Positions 44,857 through 55,523 of a stretch of 64,000 bases of DNA are shown here, piece after piece (the first letter of the stretch is position 1; every line of letters begins with the position of its first letter). The DNA is from Ryuthela nishihirai (lineage: Eukaryota > Arthropoda > Arachnida > Araneae > Heptathelidae), in the NCBI GenBank assembly GCA_038380435.1, contig JAWZYU010000020.1, positions 47,958,307 through 48,022,306 on the forward strand. Reading direction: 5' to 3'. Below the pieces are notes generated by a model. It was given only the letters and a program-made list of their open reading frames with translations, was not told the DNA's origin and did no database searches. Made by a program: the position numbers and the translations under genes.

Positions 44857-45015
44857 CTATAGAGAGTTTACACCCGAGGAACCCCGGGTAAACCTGCTGG
44901 TATTAAATATTATTCATTTTCATACAATGTAAAATAAAGTTATTTTAATTATTAAAACTAAAGTAAATATTATTAAATAATTTACAGTTAATACCGTTTT
45001 CAAATAAACTGCCAA

Positions 45016-45360
45016 GTTGAGTTGTTTTATCTCCGAGCGCCACTTTTTTTTGCAGAGGATTATTCCCCAAGGGATCAAAGAAATTTAGGGAATGGGACCT
45101 GGTAGACAGTTGTTATAGGATATAGATTGATGTTACGGCCATCCAACGAGTTTTTAACACGCACAGAGTATGGCTCTCCTGCACACGGAGACACGGCTTT
45201 ATATCCCATCTGACGAACGGTGTCTTCTTTTTAACATCAGTGTCTCCTTTTTGAAGAGCAAAAGGTGTGGATTTAGAGGAGATAAATTTCAACGCTGGCA
45301 CATTTGGGACTCGAACCTGGGAACATCAGATTACGAGACTACGACTAAGCCAAGAGCCAG
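45016..45360 (-). mobile_element. SINE-A copy, diverged
   Basis: From GAGTTGTTTTATCTCCGAGC to GACTACGACTAAGCCAAGAG, with the B box region TCGAACCTGGG on this strand. Confidence 0.82.
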
Positions 45361-46254
45361 GAGTTAACATTTAAAGCATAAAGTAAAAGTACACATATTG
45401 ACTTTAGTAATAAGTTTCACAAGTCAATGTTTCTTATAAGTGAGCAGTCCATGTCCGGAACTATTTAAGTGACTGGTTTTGTTGACTGGAAATGTTTGTA
45501 TATTCCTTTTCCGAGAGAGCTCAGTGAAATGCGAATTCATAAACATATTTGTGGATATATGTACAAGTTATAACGAATAAAGCCGTTGGGAACATCTTGA
45601 GGTAATGAGTGTCAGTTCAACAGGGAGAAGCAAGAACCATCTAGTTAACTCAGAAAAAACCAACTACTCACAGATTAAGGTTTCGACTGAATACTTACAA
45701 ACTGAAGTGGAAATAGAAAGATCTTCAAGAAGAGCACAGGTAAATCCTCAAGAGGGGACGCAACTTAAAAACTTGGATAGCCTTACGTGAAAAGAGAGTC
45801 AGATTTCATTCAATTTTTATGGAACGTGATTCGAAAAAACTTTATTAAATTATCAATAAGAATCAAGAATTTCAACAATATTTAAAGAATTCTGTGGAAA
45901 CTGAAACATTCAGCAACTGTTCTGAAAAAAAAATTATCGCTGATATGGCGGGATATTTTTCAGTGATAATTTATTTCAGAAATTTTAACTGTTGTTGAAG
46001 TCTGTTTCTACAGATAACCTGTGTATTTACTATGGATGGAGTTCAGCAACTGCGTTTGAGTTCTGAAAAAAAAAGTGGAAATTCGAACTAATGGTTGATT
46101 GGGAAAAAATAAATATTCGAGCTTCTGCAATTCTTTAAATACTGAAAAAATATTGCAGAAATTCGATATTCAGATAGATTTTTTTTGAGATCTCCAGCTA
46201 ATCTTTAATCACACGTTTACACAGAAAACCTTATTTAAAATTTTAGTAGCAAAG
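45361..46254. other. Intergenic, nothing recognised
   Basis: AT-rich with many A-runs. The frame 45605-45790 is Ser/Lys/Glu-rich without motif. Confidence 0.45.
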
Positions 46255-46870
46255 TAGTAATCCGCAGTTCCCAGGTTCGAGTCCTAGCTGGGCCAAAGTT
46301 GAGATTATTTCCGCAAAACTTCCCGCCCTCCCCTCGGTTAGTAGGGGGACACCGACGGGATTGAAAAGGCCGCCGTCAGTCGGATGGGACGAGTGCGTGA
46401 GAGTGAGATGATCAGTCGGATGGGACGAGTGCGTGAGAGTGAGATGATCAGTCGGATGGGACGAGTGAGTGAGAGTGAGATGATCAGTCGGATGGGACGA
46501 GTGCGTGAGAGTGAGATGATCAGTCGGATGGGACGAGTGCGTGAGAGTGAGATGATCAGTCGGATGGGACGAGTGCGTGAGAGTGAGATGATCAGTCGGA
46601 TGGGACGAGTGCGTGAGAGTGAGATGATCAGTCGGATGGGACGAGTGCGTGAGAGTGAGATGATCAGTCGGATGGGACGAGTGCGCGAGAGCGACCCTGT
46701 GTATGTTAAAGAACTCGCTGGATAGCCTTAAGACGGGAGGTTACCATCTGTCTCCCAAAAGCTGTCCAGTAGGTTCCTTTCACGAACCGTCCTGAGCACT
46801 TGGGGTCTTCGTGACCTGGACATTTAGCCCATTGTGTAGAAAAAATGCTCTCGAAGATAAAACAACTCAA
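46255..46870 (+). mobile_element. SINE-A copy with internal minisatellite
   Basis: Starts near the B box (CCCAGGTTCGAGTCC). The body is expanded by the 36-bp array, then resumes GTGTATGTTAAAGAACTCGC to the tail AAGATAAAACAACTCAA. The A box is missing. Confidence 0.88.
46384..46696. repeat. 36-bp minisatellite inside SINE-A, nine units
   Basis: Unit ATGGGACGAGTGCGTGAGAG + TGAGATGATCAGTCGG. Unit three has a C-to-A change (GTGAGTGAG). The unit derives from the SINE's GTCGGATGGGACG stretch joined to its GTGCGGGAGAG stretch. The repeated 12-residue open frame across it is a by-product. Confidence 0.95.
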
Positions 46871-47132
46871 GGAAAGGATTAAGAGGTTGAATAAATTATC
46901 TTATACATACAGAATGTGAGCTGGGAATCAATTCCATTACTTATTATTCCACTAAATGCTTTCTTGCATATTTGGAAATATAATAATGATTTGTTGATCA
47001 TTTGCCGTGTCTTTAAAGCATTTTAAAAGTTAATAGGTGCAATCAGAGGAGTGGCGAAGAGAGAAGAATATTTTTAGGTTTATACAACGTCCTATTTTTT
47101 TTTCAAATTTATTCCCGAAGTATCATCTATAC

Positions 47133-47333
47133 TAGGTGTTCTCAACGAGGGATAAGCGGTAAAAGGTTTTGGGGTAAGCCGTGAGAGCTCAAAAGTCGCT
47201 AGATCTAATAACAAAACTAAAAAAAAACATTGTTATATTTTAACTACAGTTTTATCTATCTATACAAGGGGTACGCCAGTTACATACAGATTTCAAGGGG
47301 GTACGTGAAGCATAAAAAGGTTGAGAGCCACTG
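47133..47333. mobile_element. hAT-type MITE, perfect 8-bp TSD
   Basis: ATCTATAC at 47125-47132 and 47334-47341. It is a 201-bp relative of the MITE at 44209, with ends TAGGTGTTCTCAAC and, reversed, CAGTGGCTCTCAACC. Confidence 0.9.
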
Positions 47334-47589
47334 ATCTATACAATTATTTTACACAAAAAATCCCACTAAGCTAAAGCTTATCAGTCGAAATATATATGGT
47401 TGTAACAAATTATGGGATAGCTAACATGAATATTATGGCACACAAAAATAAAAGAAGAAATTAAATTTGTAAAAAAAAAGGTACGAAAATATTAAACTAA
47501 TATGTTCAACAATAATTCGTATTAAATAAGTAATATACCTATATATTAGGCATTAAGCAGTTTTATTGTATTTAACACTTTGATTTCAT

Positions 47590-47643
47590 TGGACATTTAA
47601 TCCATTGTGTGAAAAAAAGTGCCGCTCAGAGGTAAAACAACTT
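47590..47643 (+). mobile_element. SINE-A 3' end only
   Basis: TTTAATCCATTGTGTGAAAA and GCCGCTCAGAGGTAAAACAA, a strongly 5'-truncated copy. Confidence 0.75.
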
Positions 47644-47912
47644 TGACTTCCCCACAAAAATTCCCAGAAACACCTTAGGGTTCCCTGATTATTTCTTTAT
47701 TAAACGATTTCTTCGCTATTGAATCATTCTTCTGAATTCCGTCATCACTCAATAATTGACTTCAATGATGACATACGTTAAAAGATAAAAGAAAGATGCA
47801 TTACTGTTCACGAAAATCGTAACAAAAGAAGGGACAAATCAGAACACGCTCATATTTGGGGGTTCAATGTAGTGTTAGTGTAGTAATAAATAATTACAAT
47901 ATGAAGGCTTTG

Positions 47913-48517
47913 CGTTATTTTACCTCTGAGCGGCACTTTTTTTTGCACACAATAGGCGAAATGGCCAGATTACAAAGACCCCGAGAAGGTTGGGGCTCAC
48001 TGGACAGCTATTAGGAGATAGGGGGAAGCCTCCCGTCATGGCCATCCAGCGTATTCTTTAACTTGCATAGGGTATGGCTCTCCCGCACACAGAGTCACGG
48101 CTTAACGTCCCATACAATGGACGACGACGGTCTTTCCAAGCCCACCGGTGTCGCCTACTGACCACAGGCAGAGAGGTTTGAGGAGATAAATCACAACGCT
48201 GCTCCAAATGGGACTCGAACTGGGAACGCAGATTACGAGGTGGAAATAAATCACAACGCTGCTCCAAATGGGACTCGAACTGGGAACGCAGATTACGAGG
48301 TGGAAATAAATCACAACGCTGCCCCGACTGGGACTCGAACCTGGGAACTGCAGATTACGAGGCGGAGAAAAATCACAACGCTGCCCGATGCCCTGACTGG
48401 GACTGGAACCTGGGAACTGCAGATTACGAGACAGAGATAAATCACCACGCTGCCCGGACTGAGACTCGAACCTGGGAACTGCAGATTACGAGCCTGGCTC
48501 ACTATTGACTGAGCCCC
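47913..48517 (-). mobile_element. SINE-A copy with B-box array
   Basis: From GTTATTTTACCTCTGAGCGG through the body to GACTGAGCCCC. The B box region is multiplied five-fold at 48181-48491. Confidence 0.9.
48181..48491 (-). repeat. 60-68-bp tandem array carrying B boxes
   Basis: Five units, each with AAATCACAACGCTGC, GGACTCGAAC-type B box and GCAGATTACGAG. Units 1-2 are identical except for one base. Unit 3 keeps a consensus B box (GGTTCGAGTCC on the minus strand); unit 4 has TCCAG in place of TCGAG; unit 5 ends GTCTC. Confidence 0.93.
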
Positions 48518-49373
48518 AATTATACTAAACTTTTCTAAGTAATAAATAAACTAGATATTAATATATTTTTGAACTTTGTGATTTTTTAAATAACGCAGAA
48601 TGAAATAATTTTTATCTCGTTTCTATTTTTGCCTTAACTGATGTGATACAGTCACCATTATTCTGTACAAAACCTTCGAATCACAGGAACGAAAGTAGAA
48701 CTTCTATTCATTAAATGTTTAGTGGAAGTGATTGTTCACCAACTGCACAGAAGCATGAAATTCTAAAGTAGTCAAAAAGCATCCTTGTTTTCGTCTTCGT
48801 AGATTGGACAAAATGAAAGATTAATAACTTGTCCCTTACGATTTCTGAAAAAGAGGCTCTCACTCTATCAGCTATGCAAGACTTACTTATCGTCTCAAAG
48901 AAAGCCTGAAATAATAATGCGCACTACAGCGAAAAAGGGGAAAAAAAGACATGTTTGGTCAAATCCGATTACAGAGCTTTGAAAGTTCAGTAAGTGTTGG
49001 AATTTTTCCTCTTTGATGTTCAGCGTTGAATGTCAGTGCTACCCCAAAACTCTGAAACTAGGACGATTGGTAAATGTTTCAGATGTTCTAGATAAGAATA
49101 TTAGAAATTTAAAGTTTCTTTACAAGGAATATTGCTCCAATTGATATTTTATGAATCTGACCTTTAGCGTAGAAGGATAAGTAGCCTTTTTTCTGGCATT
49201 GGTTGTATAAATAAATGATAAACGAAATAATTCACTCAAATAATATTTCATTGAGAAAATAATTTTTAACATTACTAAAAGTTTCAGAAATTGCAAATGT
49301 AAGAATTATAATTAGTGCAGTATAAATAGAAAGAATAATAAGTAGAGAGTTTGATAGCTGGGGAGAATGTAGA
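48518..49373. other. Intergenic, nothing recognised
   Basis: AT-rich; no frame or repeat signal. Confidence 0.5.
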
Positions 49374-49496
49374 GAGACTATGAGACTGCGCAGTTGGCTC
49401 TTTGATAGTTCTTACATATCATTGGTCAATGTGACTGTCGTCATCCAATGATAAATGAGAACTGTCGAAGCGTCTACTGCGCAGTCTCACAGTCTT
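49374..49496. repeat. Imperfect 50-bp inverted repeat
   Basis: The arms GAGACTGCGCAG...CATTGG (49374-49425) and CCAATGATAA...CTGCGCAGTCTC (49445-49496) surround a spacer of about 20 nt. It could be a small MITE, but no target duplication was seen. Confidence 0.75.
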
Positions 49497-49506
49497 CCTC
49501 TTGCTT

Positions 49507-49735
49507 AGGGTTGGGTTCCTTTACTTCTGAGCGGCACAGTTAGGAGAACAGATGGTAACCTCCCGTCACGTCTATCCCCATGTTCTTTAACGTGCACAGT
49601 GTATGACTCTTTTGCACACGGGGTCACGGCTTTACGTCTCATCCGACGGACAGCAGCCTTTCCAAGACCATCGGCGTTCCCTTCCTGACCGAGGGCAGGT
49701 TAACAGCGATAAGTTTAACGCTAACACAGTTGGGA
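49507..49735 (-). mobile_element. SINE-A copy, internal deletion
   Basis: TTAGGGTTGGGTTCCTTTAC and CTGAGCGGCAC join directly to GTTAGGAGAACAGATGG. The body runs to GCTAACACAGTTGGGATTTG. Confidence 0.8.
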
Positions 49736-49759
49736 TTTGAATGATAAAGGTGACACTGG

Positions 49760-49870
49760 TGGGTTGAGTTGTTTTACCTCTGAGCGGCACGTAGTTGGCT
49801 AAATGGCCAGGTTGCAAGAACCCCGAGGGAACAAGGAGCCACGGCTTAACATCCCATACGACGACTCCAT
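49760..49870 (-). mobile_element. SINE-A fragment
   Basis: GGTTGAGTTGTTTTACCTCT to AAGAACCCCGAGGG, then a jump to GCCACGGCTTAACATCCCAT. It ends at ACGACTCC. Confidence 0.75.
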
Positions 49871-50929
49871 TCCTCGTGCTACTTCTAAAGCTGCCACTAT
49901 TTATTCTGGTGTCATTTCCATTACCACGTGCAGAGTGATTAAACTAATAAAGTATTGTTTTAGTTTTCACTCAATACTTGAATATTATTTTCTTTTCCAT
50001 AAGTAATTTGCAGCTCTGATATATTATATTCTCCAACAATTACTCTTAAGTTTGAAAATTGTTTTACACAACATATTTTTAAGTATCAGCATTGGCTGCA
50101 AAATAAGCATTAACGACAGCATTGCAATCAAATATTTTTTTCCACATTACAGAGAAAAATCGAAGAAGCTTTGTGTAATATCTTCCATGATTAATCTCTC
50201 CAATTTCCTGCCGTTACTTAAAAAGATAAATCATTCTTTTCAAATGTTCAGTAATTGCATCGTTATTGTCTTATTGAATAAATACAGTTCTAAGAGGAGA
50301 TAAAATAAAATATAGACTTTGCTACCCAGATGGTGAGCTAATATCACAAACATTACTTCATAGTCGAAATAATAAGCTTATCAAAAGTAAATCCTTATAG
50401 GGAATAATTTGCAATAGCTGAATATATCGTGTTGTTGAAAAAACTGAGAATTGTTATACCTGTGCGTTTTCCCTCATGTTTACATAGATATAGCAAAAAA
50501 ACAAAAACTCCATAGAGAGAGAAAAAACGAAACAAGAAACAAAATAGTTACCATGGTAACCTGACTGGTATTAATAGTTCAAACGCCGTTTGTTGAGTTC
50601 AAACGTTAATCACGATACAAAGAATTTCAAATGAAGAAAGCTCAACGATTTTCCCCTCGAATGCTGGGCATGCTTGAAGTGGCTTTTCGCTGCTTGATGA
50701 ATTTTGCTTTTTAACGAGAGTGCCTTGAGTACTTTGAACTCACTCTCTAGAGAGAAAGAGCAGAACGATGCAAGTTTGTTTTTTTTTGACTCGCATCTCT
50801 TGAAGAAAGTAGAGCATTTTTTACTGTATTCTCAGAATATTCATTACATTAACACCATTATACTCTGAATATTCACATATTTCAATCTAAATTATAAATT
50901 CTCGACCCCATTGACCTCCCGACCACATT
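49871..50929. other. Intergenic, nothing recognised
   Basis: AT-rich. The 83-codon frame at 50052-50303 has no motif. Confidence 0.45.
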
Positions 50930-51311
50930 GGGGTGGGGGTGCTCAGTCGGTAGCGCGCCAGACTCGTAATCTGTAGTTCCCAAGTTGGAGTCCCAGCTGG
51001 GTGAGCGTTAGATTTATCTCAGCAAAATTCTCCCGCCCTGCCCACAGTCAGTAGGGTACACCCATGGCCTTGTAAAGGCGACCGTCCGTGGATGGGACGT
51101 TAAGCCGTGGCCCCGTGTGCGGGAGAGTCATATCCTGTGCATGTTAAAGAACACGCTAGATGGCCTTGATGGGAGGCTACCATCTGTCTCCCAACAGCTG
51201 TTCCAATGGGTCTCCTCCCCCAACCTTCTCTGAGCCTTCGGGGTCCATGTGATCTGGCCATTTAGCCTATGGTGTGCAAAAACGTGCAGCTCAGAGGTGA
51301 AACAACCCAAC
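50930..51311 (+). mobile_element. SINE-A copy, full length, 11-bp TSD
   Basis: The flanks CCGACCACATT and CCGACCCCATT differ at one base. A box GTGCTCAGTCGG; the B box has one change (AGTTGGAGTCC). Confidence 0.92.
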
Positions 51312-51322
51312 CCGACCCCATT

Positions 51323-51640
51323 AGATTGAGTTGTCTTACTTCTGAACGGAGCTATTTCGCACACAATGGCTAAATTGCCAGGCCGAAAGGACCCCTGTGG
51401 CTCAGATAAGGTTGGGGCAGGGGACCCACTGAACAACTGTTATGAGATAGATGGTAGCCTGCACACGGAGCCAAGTCTTAACGTCCCATCAGACGGACCG
51501 CTGTCTTTCCAAGCAAATCGGTGTCACCCACTGATCGAGGGCAAATCGGAAAGTTTTGAAGATATAAATCTCAACGCTGGGACTCGAACCTGGAAACTGC
51601 AGAATACTGGACTGACGCGTTACCGACTCTAGCCCTTCAA
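51323..51640 (-). mobile_element. SINE-A copy, internal deletions
   Basis: From GATTGAGTTGTCTTACTTCT to the B box (GGGACTCGAACCTGG) and ACTGACGCGTTACCGACT. Adjacent to the previous copy, in opposite orientation. Confidence 0.85.
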
Positions 51641-52090
51641 AAAATGTTAGAAAATTTCCATGTTATGGCAATGGTAATATAACTTCGAAGCTCTAACTTC
51701 TAAAATAGACATTTAAGGAAAAATGTGACTGAAGGTAAATTAAAGATTATAATCAAACCAATTTAAATTCCGTTTTTTAACGATATTTATTCAGTATTTA
51801 AAGAGTCATGGAAACTAGAATTTTTAAGAATGATATTGAGTCATAAAAATTTATCCCAGAAATTAGTTAAAACTGAAATAATAAATATTGTCTCAAACCA
51901 TTTAATAAAATGAATATACATTTTAGAAGTCTGCCTAATAATTATTTCAATATTATAGAACTAAGAGTGATTTTTATGAAAGAAATTTATTTTAAAATAT
52001 TCTGCTTCTATAACTTTTTAAATACTCTACGAATATTGTGAAAAATCGAAATTTAAATAGATTTGATATCGATCTTTTATTTATATTTAG
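51641..52090. other. Intergenic, nothing recognised
   Basis: AT-rich sequence only. Confidence 0.5.
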
Positions 52091-52797
52091 TTACAACATT
52101 TCATTTATCCCTGCAAAACACCCCGCCTTGCCCGCAGTCAATAGACTCCATCGATGGACTTGGAAAGGCCGCCATCCGTCGGATGGGACGTTAAGAAATG
52201 GGTTGTTTTACCTCTGAGCGGCACTTTTTTTGCACATTATGGGCTAAATGGCCAGATCACAAGGACACCGAAGGCTCGGAGAAAATTAGGGGAGGTGATA
52301 CACTGGAACAGCTTTTGGGGACAGATTGTAGCCTCCAGTGAAGCCATCCAGAGTGTTCTTTAACGTGCAGAGGGTATGGCTCTCCCGCACACGTGACCAC
52401 GGCTTAACGTCCCATCCGACGGAAGGCGGCCTTTCCAAGCCCATCGGTGTCCCCTGCTGACCGTGGGCAGGGCGGGGAATTTTGCAGAGACAAATCTCAA
52501 CGCTGACCCAGCTGGGACTCGAACCTGGGAACTGCAGATTATGAGCCTGGCGCACTACCGACTGAGCCACCCCCGCCCCTGGGACGTTAAGACGTGGCTC
52601 AGTGTGCGGGAGAACCATACCCTGTGCACGTTAAAAACACTCTGGATGACCCTGATGGGAGGATACCATCTGTCTCCCAACAGCTGTTCCAATGGGTACA
52701 CTCCCCAACCTTCTCTGAGGCTTCGGGGTCCTTGTGATCTGGCCATTTAGTCCATTGTGTGCAAAAAAGTGGCGCTCAAAGGCGAAACAACTCAACC
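52091..52797 (+). mobile_element. SINE-A copy (outer) split by another SINE-A
   Basis: The 5' part, truncated, is 52091-52195 (TTTATCCCTGCAAAACACCC to GATGGGACGTTAAG). The 3' part resumes at 52592 (ACGTGGCTCAGTGTGCGGG) to the tail CGAAACAACTCAACCC. Confidence 0.92.
52196..52579 (-). mobile_element. SINE-A copy nested in SINE-A, 12-bp TSD
   Basis: TGGGACGTTAAG at 52184-52195 and 52580-52591 is the duplicated target, itself part of the outer SINE body. The copy is full length with the A box end GACTGAGCCACCCCCGCCCC. Confidence 0.95.
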
Positions 52798-52835
52798 CAT
52801 GTTTCTATTAAATGCATACTTTAGAAGTAATAAAA

Positions 52836-53042
52836 AATTAATTGCTCCACGAGTATCTGTTTCCCATAGAGATCTGACACGAGCCTGCCAGTTTAATACG
52901 TCATAGAGACAATCTGTGAAGATGGCGAAAGCTCGTCAGTAAGACAACACAAACATCTATGTTTTACCTGTCGCTCGAACCCAACGAACTTGGGTTCGAG
53001 CGACAGGAATCCAAGCGCGCTAACCATTCTCCCACACGGACG
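52836..53042 (-). mobile_element. SINE-B copy with folded-back B box
   Basis: The body is intact from GTTTCCCATAGAGATCTGAC. The B box segment is duplicated in inverse, forming the hairpin 52967-53007. The tRNA end AGCGCGCTAACCATTCTCCC follows. Confidence 0.88.
52967..53007. repeat. Perfect 18-bp hairpin at the B box
   Basis: CCTGTCGCTCGAACCCAA, loop CGAAC, then the exact complement, which contains TTGGGTTCGAGCGACAGG. Confidence 0.92.
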
Positions 53043-54223
53043 GTTTAGAATTTTTAGATCTGCGAATTTAAATTCCCATTGATACACTATGTAAATTCTC
53101 TAATAATTTGGTACAGCAGTCTATAAGCAGAATGCAGTAAATTTAGCAATGTGCAATAATAAGTGTTGTTTCAAAATGGAAAAGGTAGAACAGAACATGA
53201 CTTCTTTTCTGCTCCAGAAATTGTTATGTAAACTGCTGCTTCGTTCACGTTTTCTCCCATAAGAATTATTGACATTGCTTAAGTAGTACTGCACCAAATC
53301 CTAAGTGTTCGTAATAGCCTGTATTCGTGAGCTGAAGAACTAATGCGCTTGAGAATAAAAGAAGTCTCACAAAAAGGGAAAAAAATCAACTTAAAAGAAG
53401 CTTTATTCTTTCTATTTTTACCCTCCCTCGAGTAATCGGATTTGACCGAAACATCGTTTCATCATCAAAAAAGTCGCATTATTTTTTTTACCGTCGATCT
53501 GAGACAATAAGTAAGTTTTAAGATACTGACAGAAATTTGTCTCGAGTTGTAGGAGCGAAGGGAATATTATTGGCTTTTTCTTCTTTCACGATCTCTCCCA
53601 GATGCAAGAGAGAAGAAAGACGTACGTCTCGGGCTTCCAGTATCCAAGGAGATATTTCAGCTGTCTAGAGTGATGGAGTCGCAAACGAAGCTGATCAGCT
53701 TTTATTTGCCTGGCTCGCAATTTCGACAGATCTTCGGATTTGTTTCGAAATGCTGTTAGAGATTTCTTTGGCATGAGATGGAGCTGAAGTATAAAGTGGA
53801 AAGGGAAATGCAAAAGGCGTGAATTGAGAATTCATATAAATTATTTATGAGAGAGAAATTTAAAAATTGAAAAAAAACTTTAAAAATTTAAAAAACGTAT
53901 TAGTGTTAAGTTAAGAAACGTGTTATTAAAGTTAGTGATCCGTTTATGAATAAACTAAAATTTACCACTTGAAGATTGAAAAATATTTAAAACAATAATT
54001 TTTTAATAAGTATTTAAAATGATTTTTAAACGGTAGTATTTTTTTAAATATTTGTTACTTTTTTGTGCAGATAATTATTAATAACAGACACAGAATGGTC
54101 AGTTGGAAATAAGTCAGAGAGCTGAGTAAAATCTTAAAAGCTTTCTATTAAAAAAATGACACTAAAATAAATAAATCTCATCAAATCTTATCTAAATCTC
54201 GATTTTCAAAAATTATTCTTTTG
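53043..54223. other. Intergenic; unexplained short frame
   Basis: The minus-strand frame 53586-53813 (75 codons) lies in a more GC-rich island (about 53590-53800). Its middle is Lys/Arg/Leu-rich (KSEDLSKLRARQIKADQLRL) and could be a helix. I do not recognise it. The rest is AT-rich. Confidence 0.35.
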
Positions 54224-54250
54224 ATATAGAGCAAAGGTGGGCAAACTGCA

Positions 54251-54338
54251 GCTCCCGAAGCTACTCTATACGGCTCCCGAAGCTACTCTATACGGCTCCC
54301 GAAGCTACTCTATACGGCTCCCGAAGCTACTCTATACA
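54251..54338. repeat. 22-bp tandem repeat, four units
   Basis: GCTCCCGAAGCTACTCTATA + CG repeated at 54251, 54273, 54295 and 54317, the last ending CA. It lies just inside the hAT left end. Confidence 0.92.
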
Positions 54339-54684
54339 GCTCCCGAGACAATATTGGGTTTCATTGTGAATTTTTCTAAAAGTTTATATTAACCCTTTGA
54401 GATTCGGGAGAGGAAACGGTAGTCTTCCCGTAGACCCGAGAGGTATAAAATTCAGAAGTATACCATTGAAATCGCCGTTTTCAATAGATTACGAAGAAAA
54501 CGAAAACATAACCAAAACTTGTTTTAAACAAGTACGGATGATGCAACTGGACTCTGCGTCTTCACTCTTCATGCAGTACACACATGTTACGCGCTTAAGG
54601 CGGTAGCGGAACATAACTAGTAACTGACTTTTGGAAGCAATCCCAGAAGCAAAGTATCCCAATTTTCAGAAAACTGATTTGCGA

Positions 54685-54889
54685 TTACTCTCTTTTTTTG
54701 GGACAACTTACTGCTGTGAATTTCTCTTCTCTGTAATGAAATTTGTCAAGTCAAAACATCGTGCTAATCTCACTAACAAGCCACCTTACTGAGTTTCTTA
54801 GAACAGCTTTGACATCCTACCAGCCAGATTTTAAACTATTAATTGCAAAAATGAAGACTCAATCAAAGTCTTCAACGAGCAGGGATTAA
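54685..54889 (+). pseudogene. hAT transposase C-terminal remnant
   Basis: LLSFFGTTYCCEFLFSVMKF and VKSKHRANLTNK are followed, after a one-base shift at about 54781, by HLTEFLRTALTSYQPDFKLL to the TAA at 54887. The pattern FGTTYxCExxFSxMKxxKSKxRxxLT, then LxxxLRxA.....PDF, is the C-terminal dimerisation (hATC) region of Charlie/ZBED-type hAT transposases. The catalytic RNase-H-like part upstream is missing or unrecognisable. The frame at 54397-54606 is unrelated in appearance. Confidence 0.8.
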
Positions 54890-55164
54890 ACATATTCTGC
54901 TTTGGTGAGTAGGACTACTATATAATTGTATTTTTTATTATTTATAAATACAATTTTAAAATAATATTTTCTGTGGCTCTTGAACATTCAAAAATGTATG
55001 AAAAATATTTTATGTGGCTCTTCTTATTGAAGAACTTGCCATCCATGATAGAGTTATAAAGGTTGAAACATTTAACAGCTAAGCTAGTTTGCAAAAAAAT
55101 TCTTTAAAAATGACGAAAATTGAAATAAAGATTATATAAACTGCTAAAAATGCAGTTATATATT

Positions 55165-55523
55165 TTAGTAAGGGGGACGAATTGGATTAGTCTATAGCGC
55201 GCCACGCTCGTAATCTTATTTTCTAACGTTCGCGTCCGAACTCTGCGTGGTTGAGATTTTTCTCCCGAAATACCCGTTCTGCTCTGGGTGAGAAAGGAAC
55301 TCCAATGGACTCAGAAAGACCGCCGTACATCGGTGGGAAGTTATGTCGTGGCTTGTGCGTAGACATCCTACGTTAAAGAACATACTGGATGGCCTTGACG
55401 AGAGGTTTCCATCTGTCTCCTAACATCTGTCCAGTTAATTACCTTCGTCTGTCCAACTCTGATCACTCGATGTGCTGTTTATCTGGTAATTTAGCCATTA
55501 ACCGTTAAAAAAAACTACGCTCA
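55165..55523 (+). mobile_element. SINE-A copy, decayed
   Basis: Head GATTAGTCTATAGCGCGCCA, GACCGCCGTACATCGGTGGG in the body, and end AAAAACTACGCTCA, followed directly by the LINE fragment. Confidence 0.78.

Larger units (their letters stand above)
54232..55047 (+). mobile_element. hAT transposon remnant
   Basis: The left end CAAAGGTGGGCAAACTGCAG and, reversed, the right end CATGGATGGCAAG are weak inverted repeats. The flanks ATATAGAG and ATAGAGTT share six bases. It holds a transposase C-terminal remnant. GTGGCTCTT motifs near the right end mirror GGCTCCCGA near the left. Confidence 0.65.

Noticed and set aside
46384..46725. A 12-residue repeat protein (MGRVRESEMISR units)
   Set aside because: It is the 36-bp minisatellite inside a SINE, with no start context or homology.
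48181..48491. CRISPR-like array
   Set aside because: The units are contiguous without unique spacers, the DNA is from an animal, and the array derives from a SINE.
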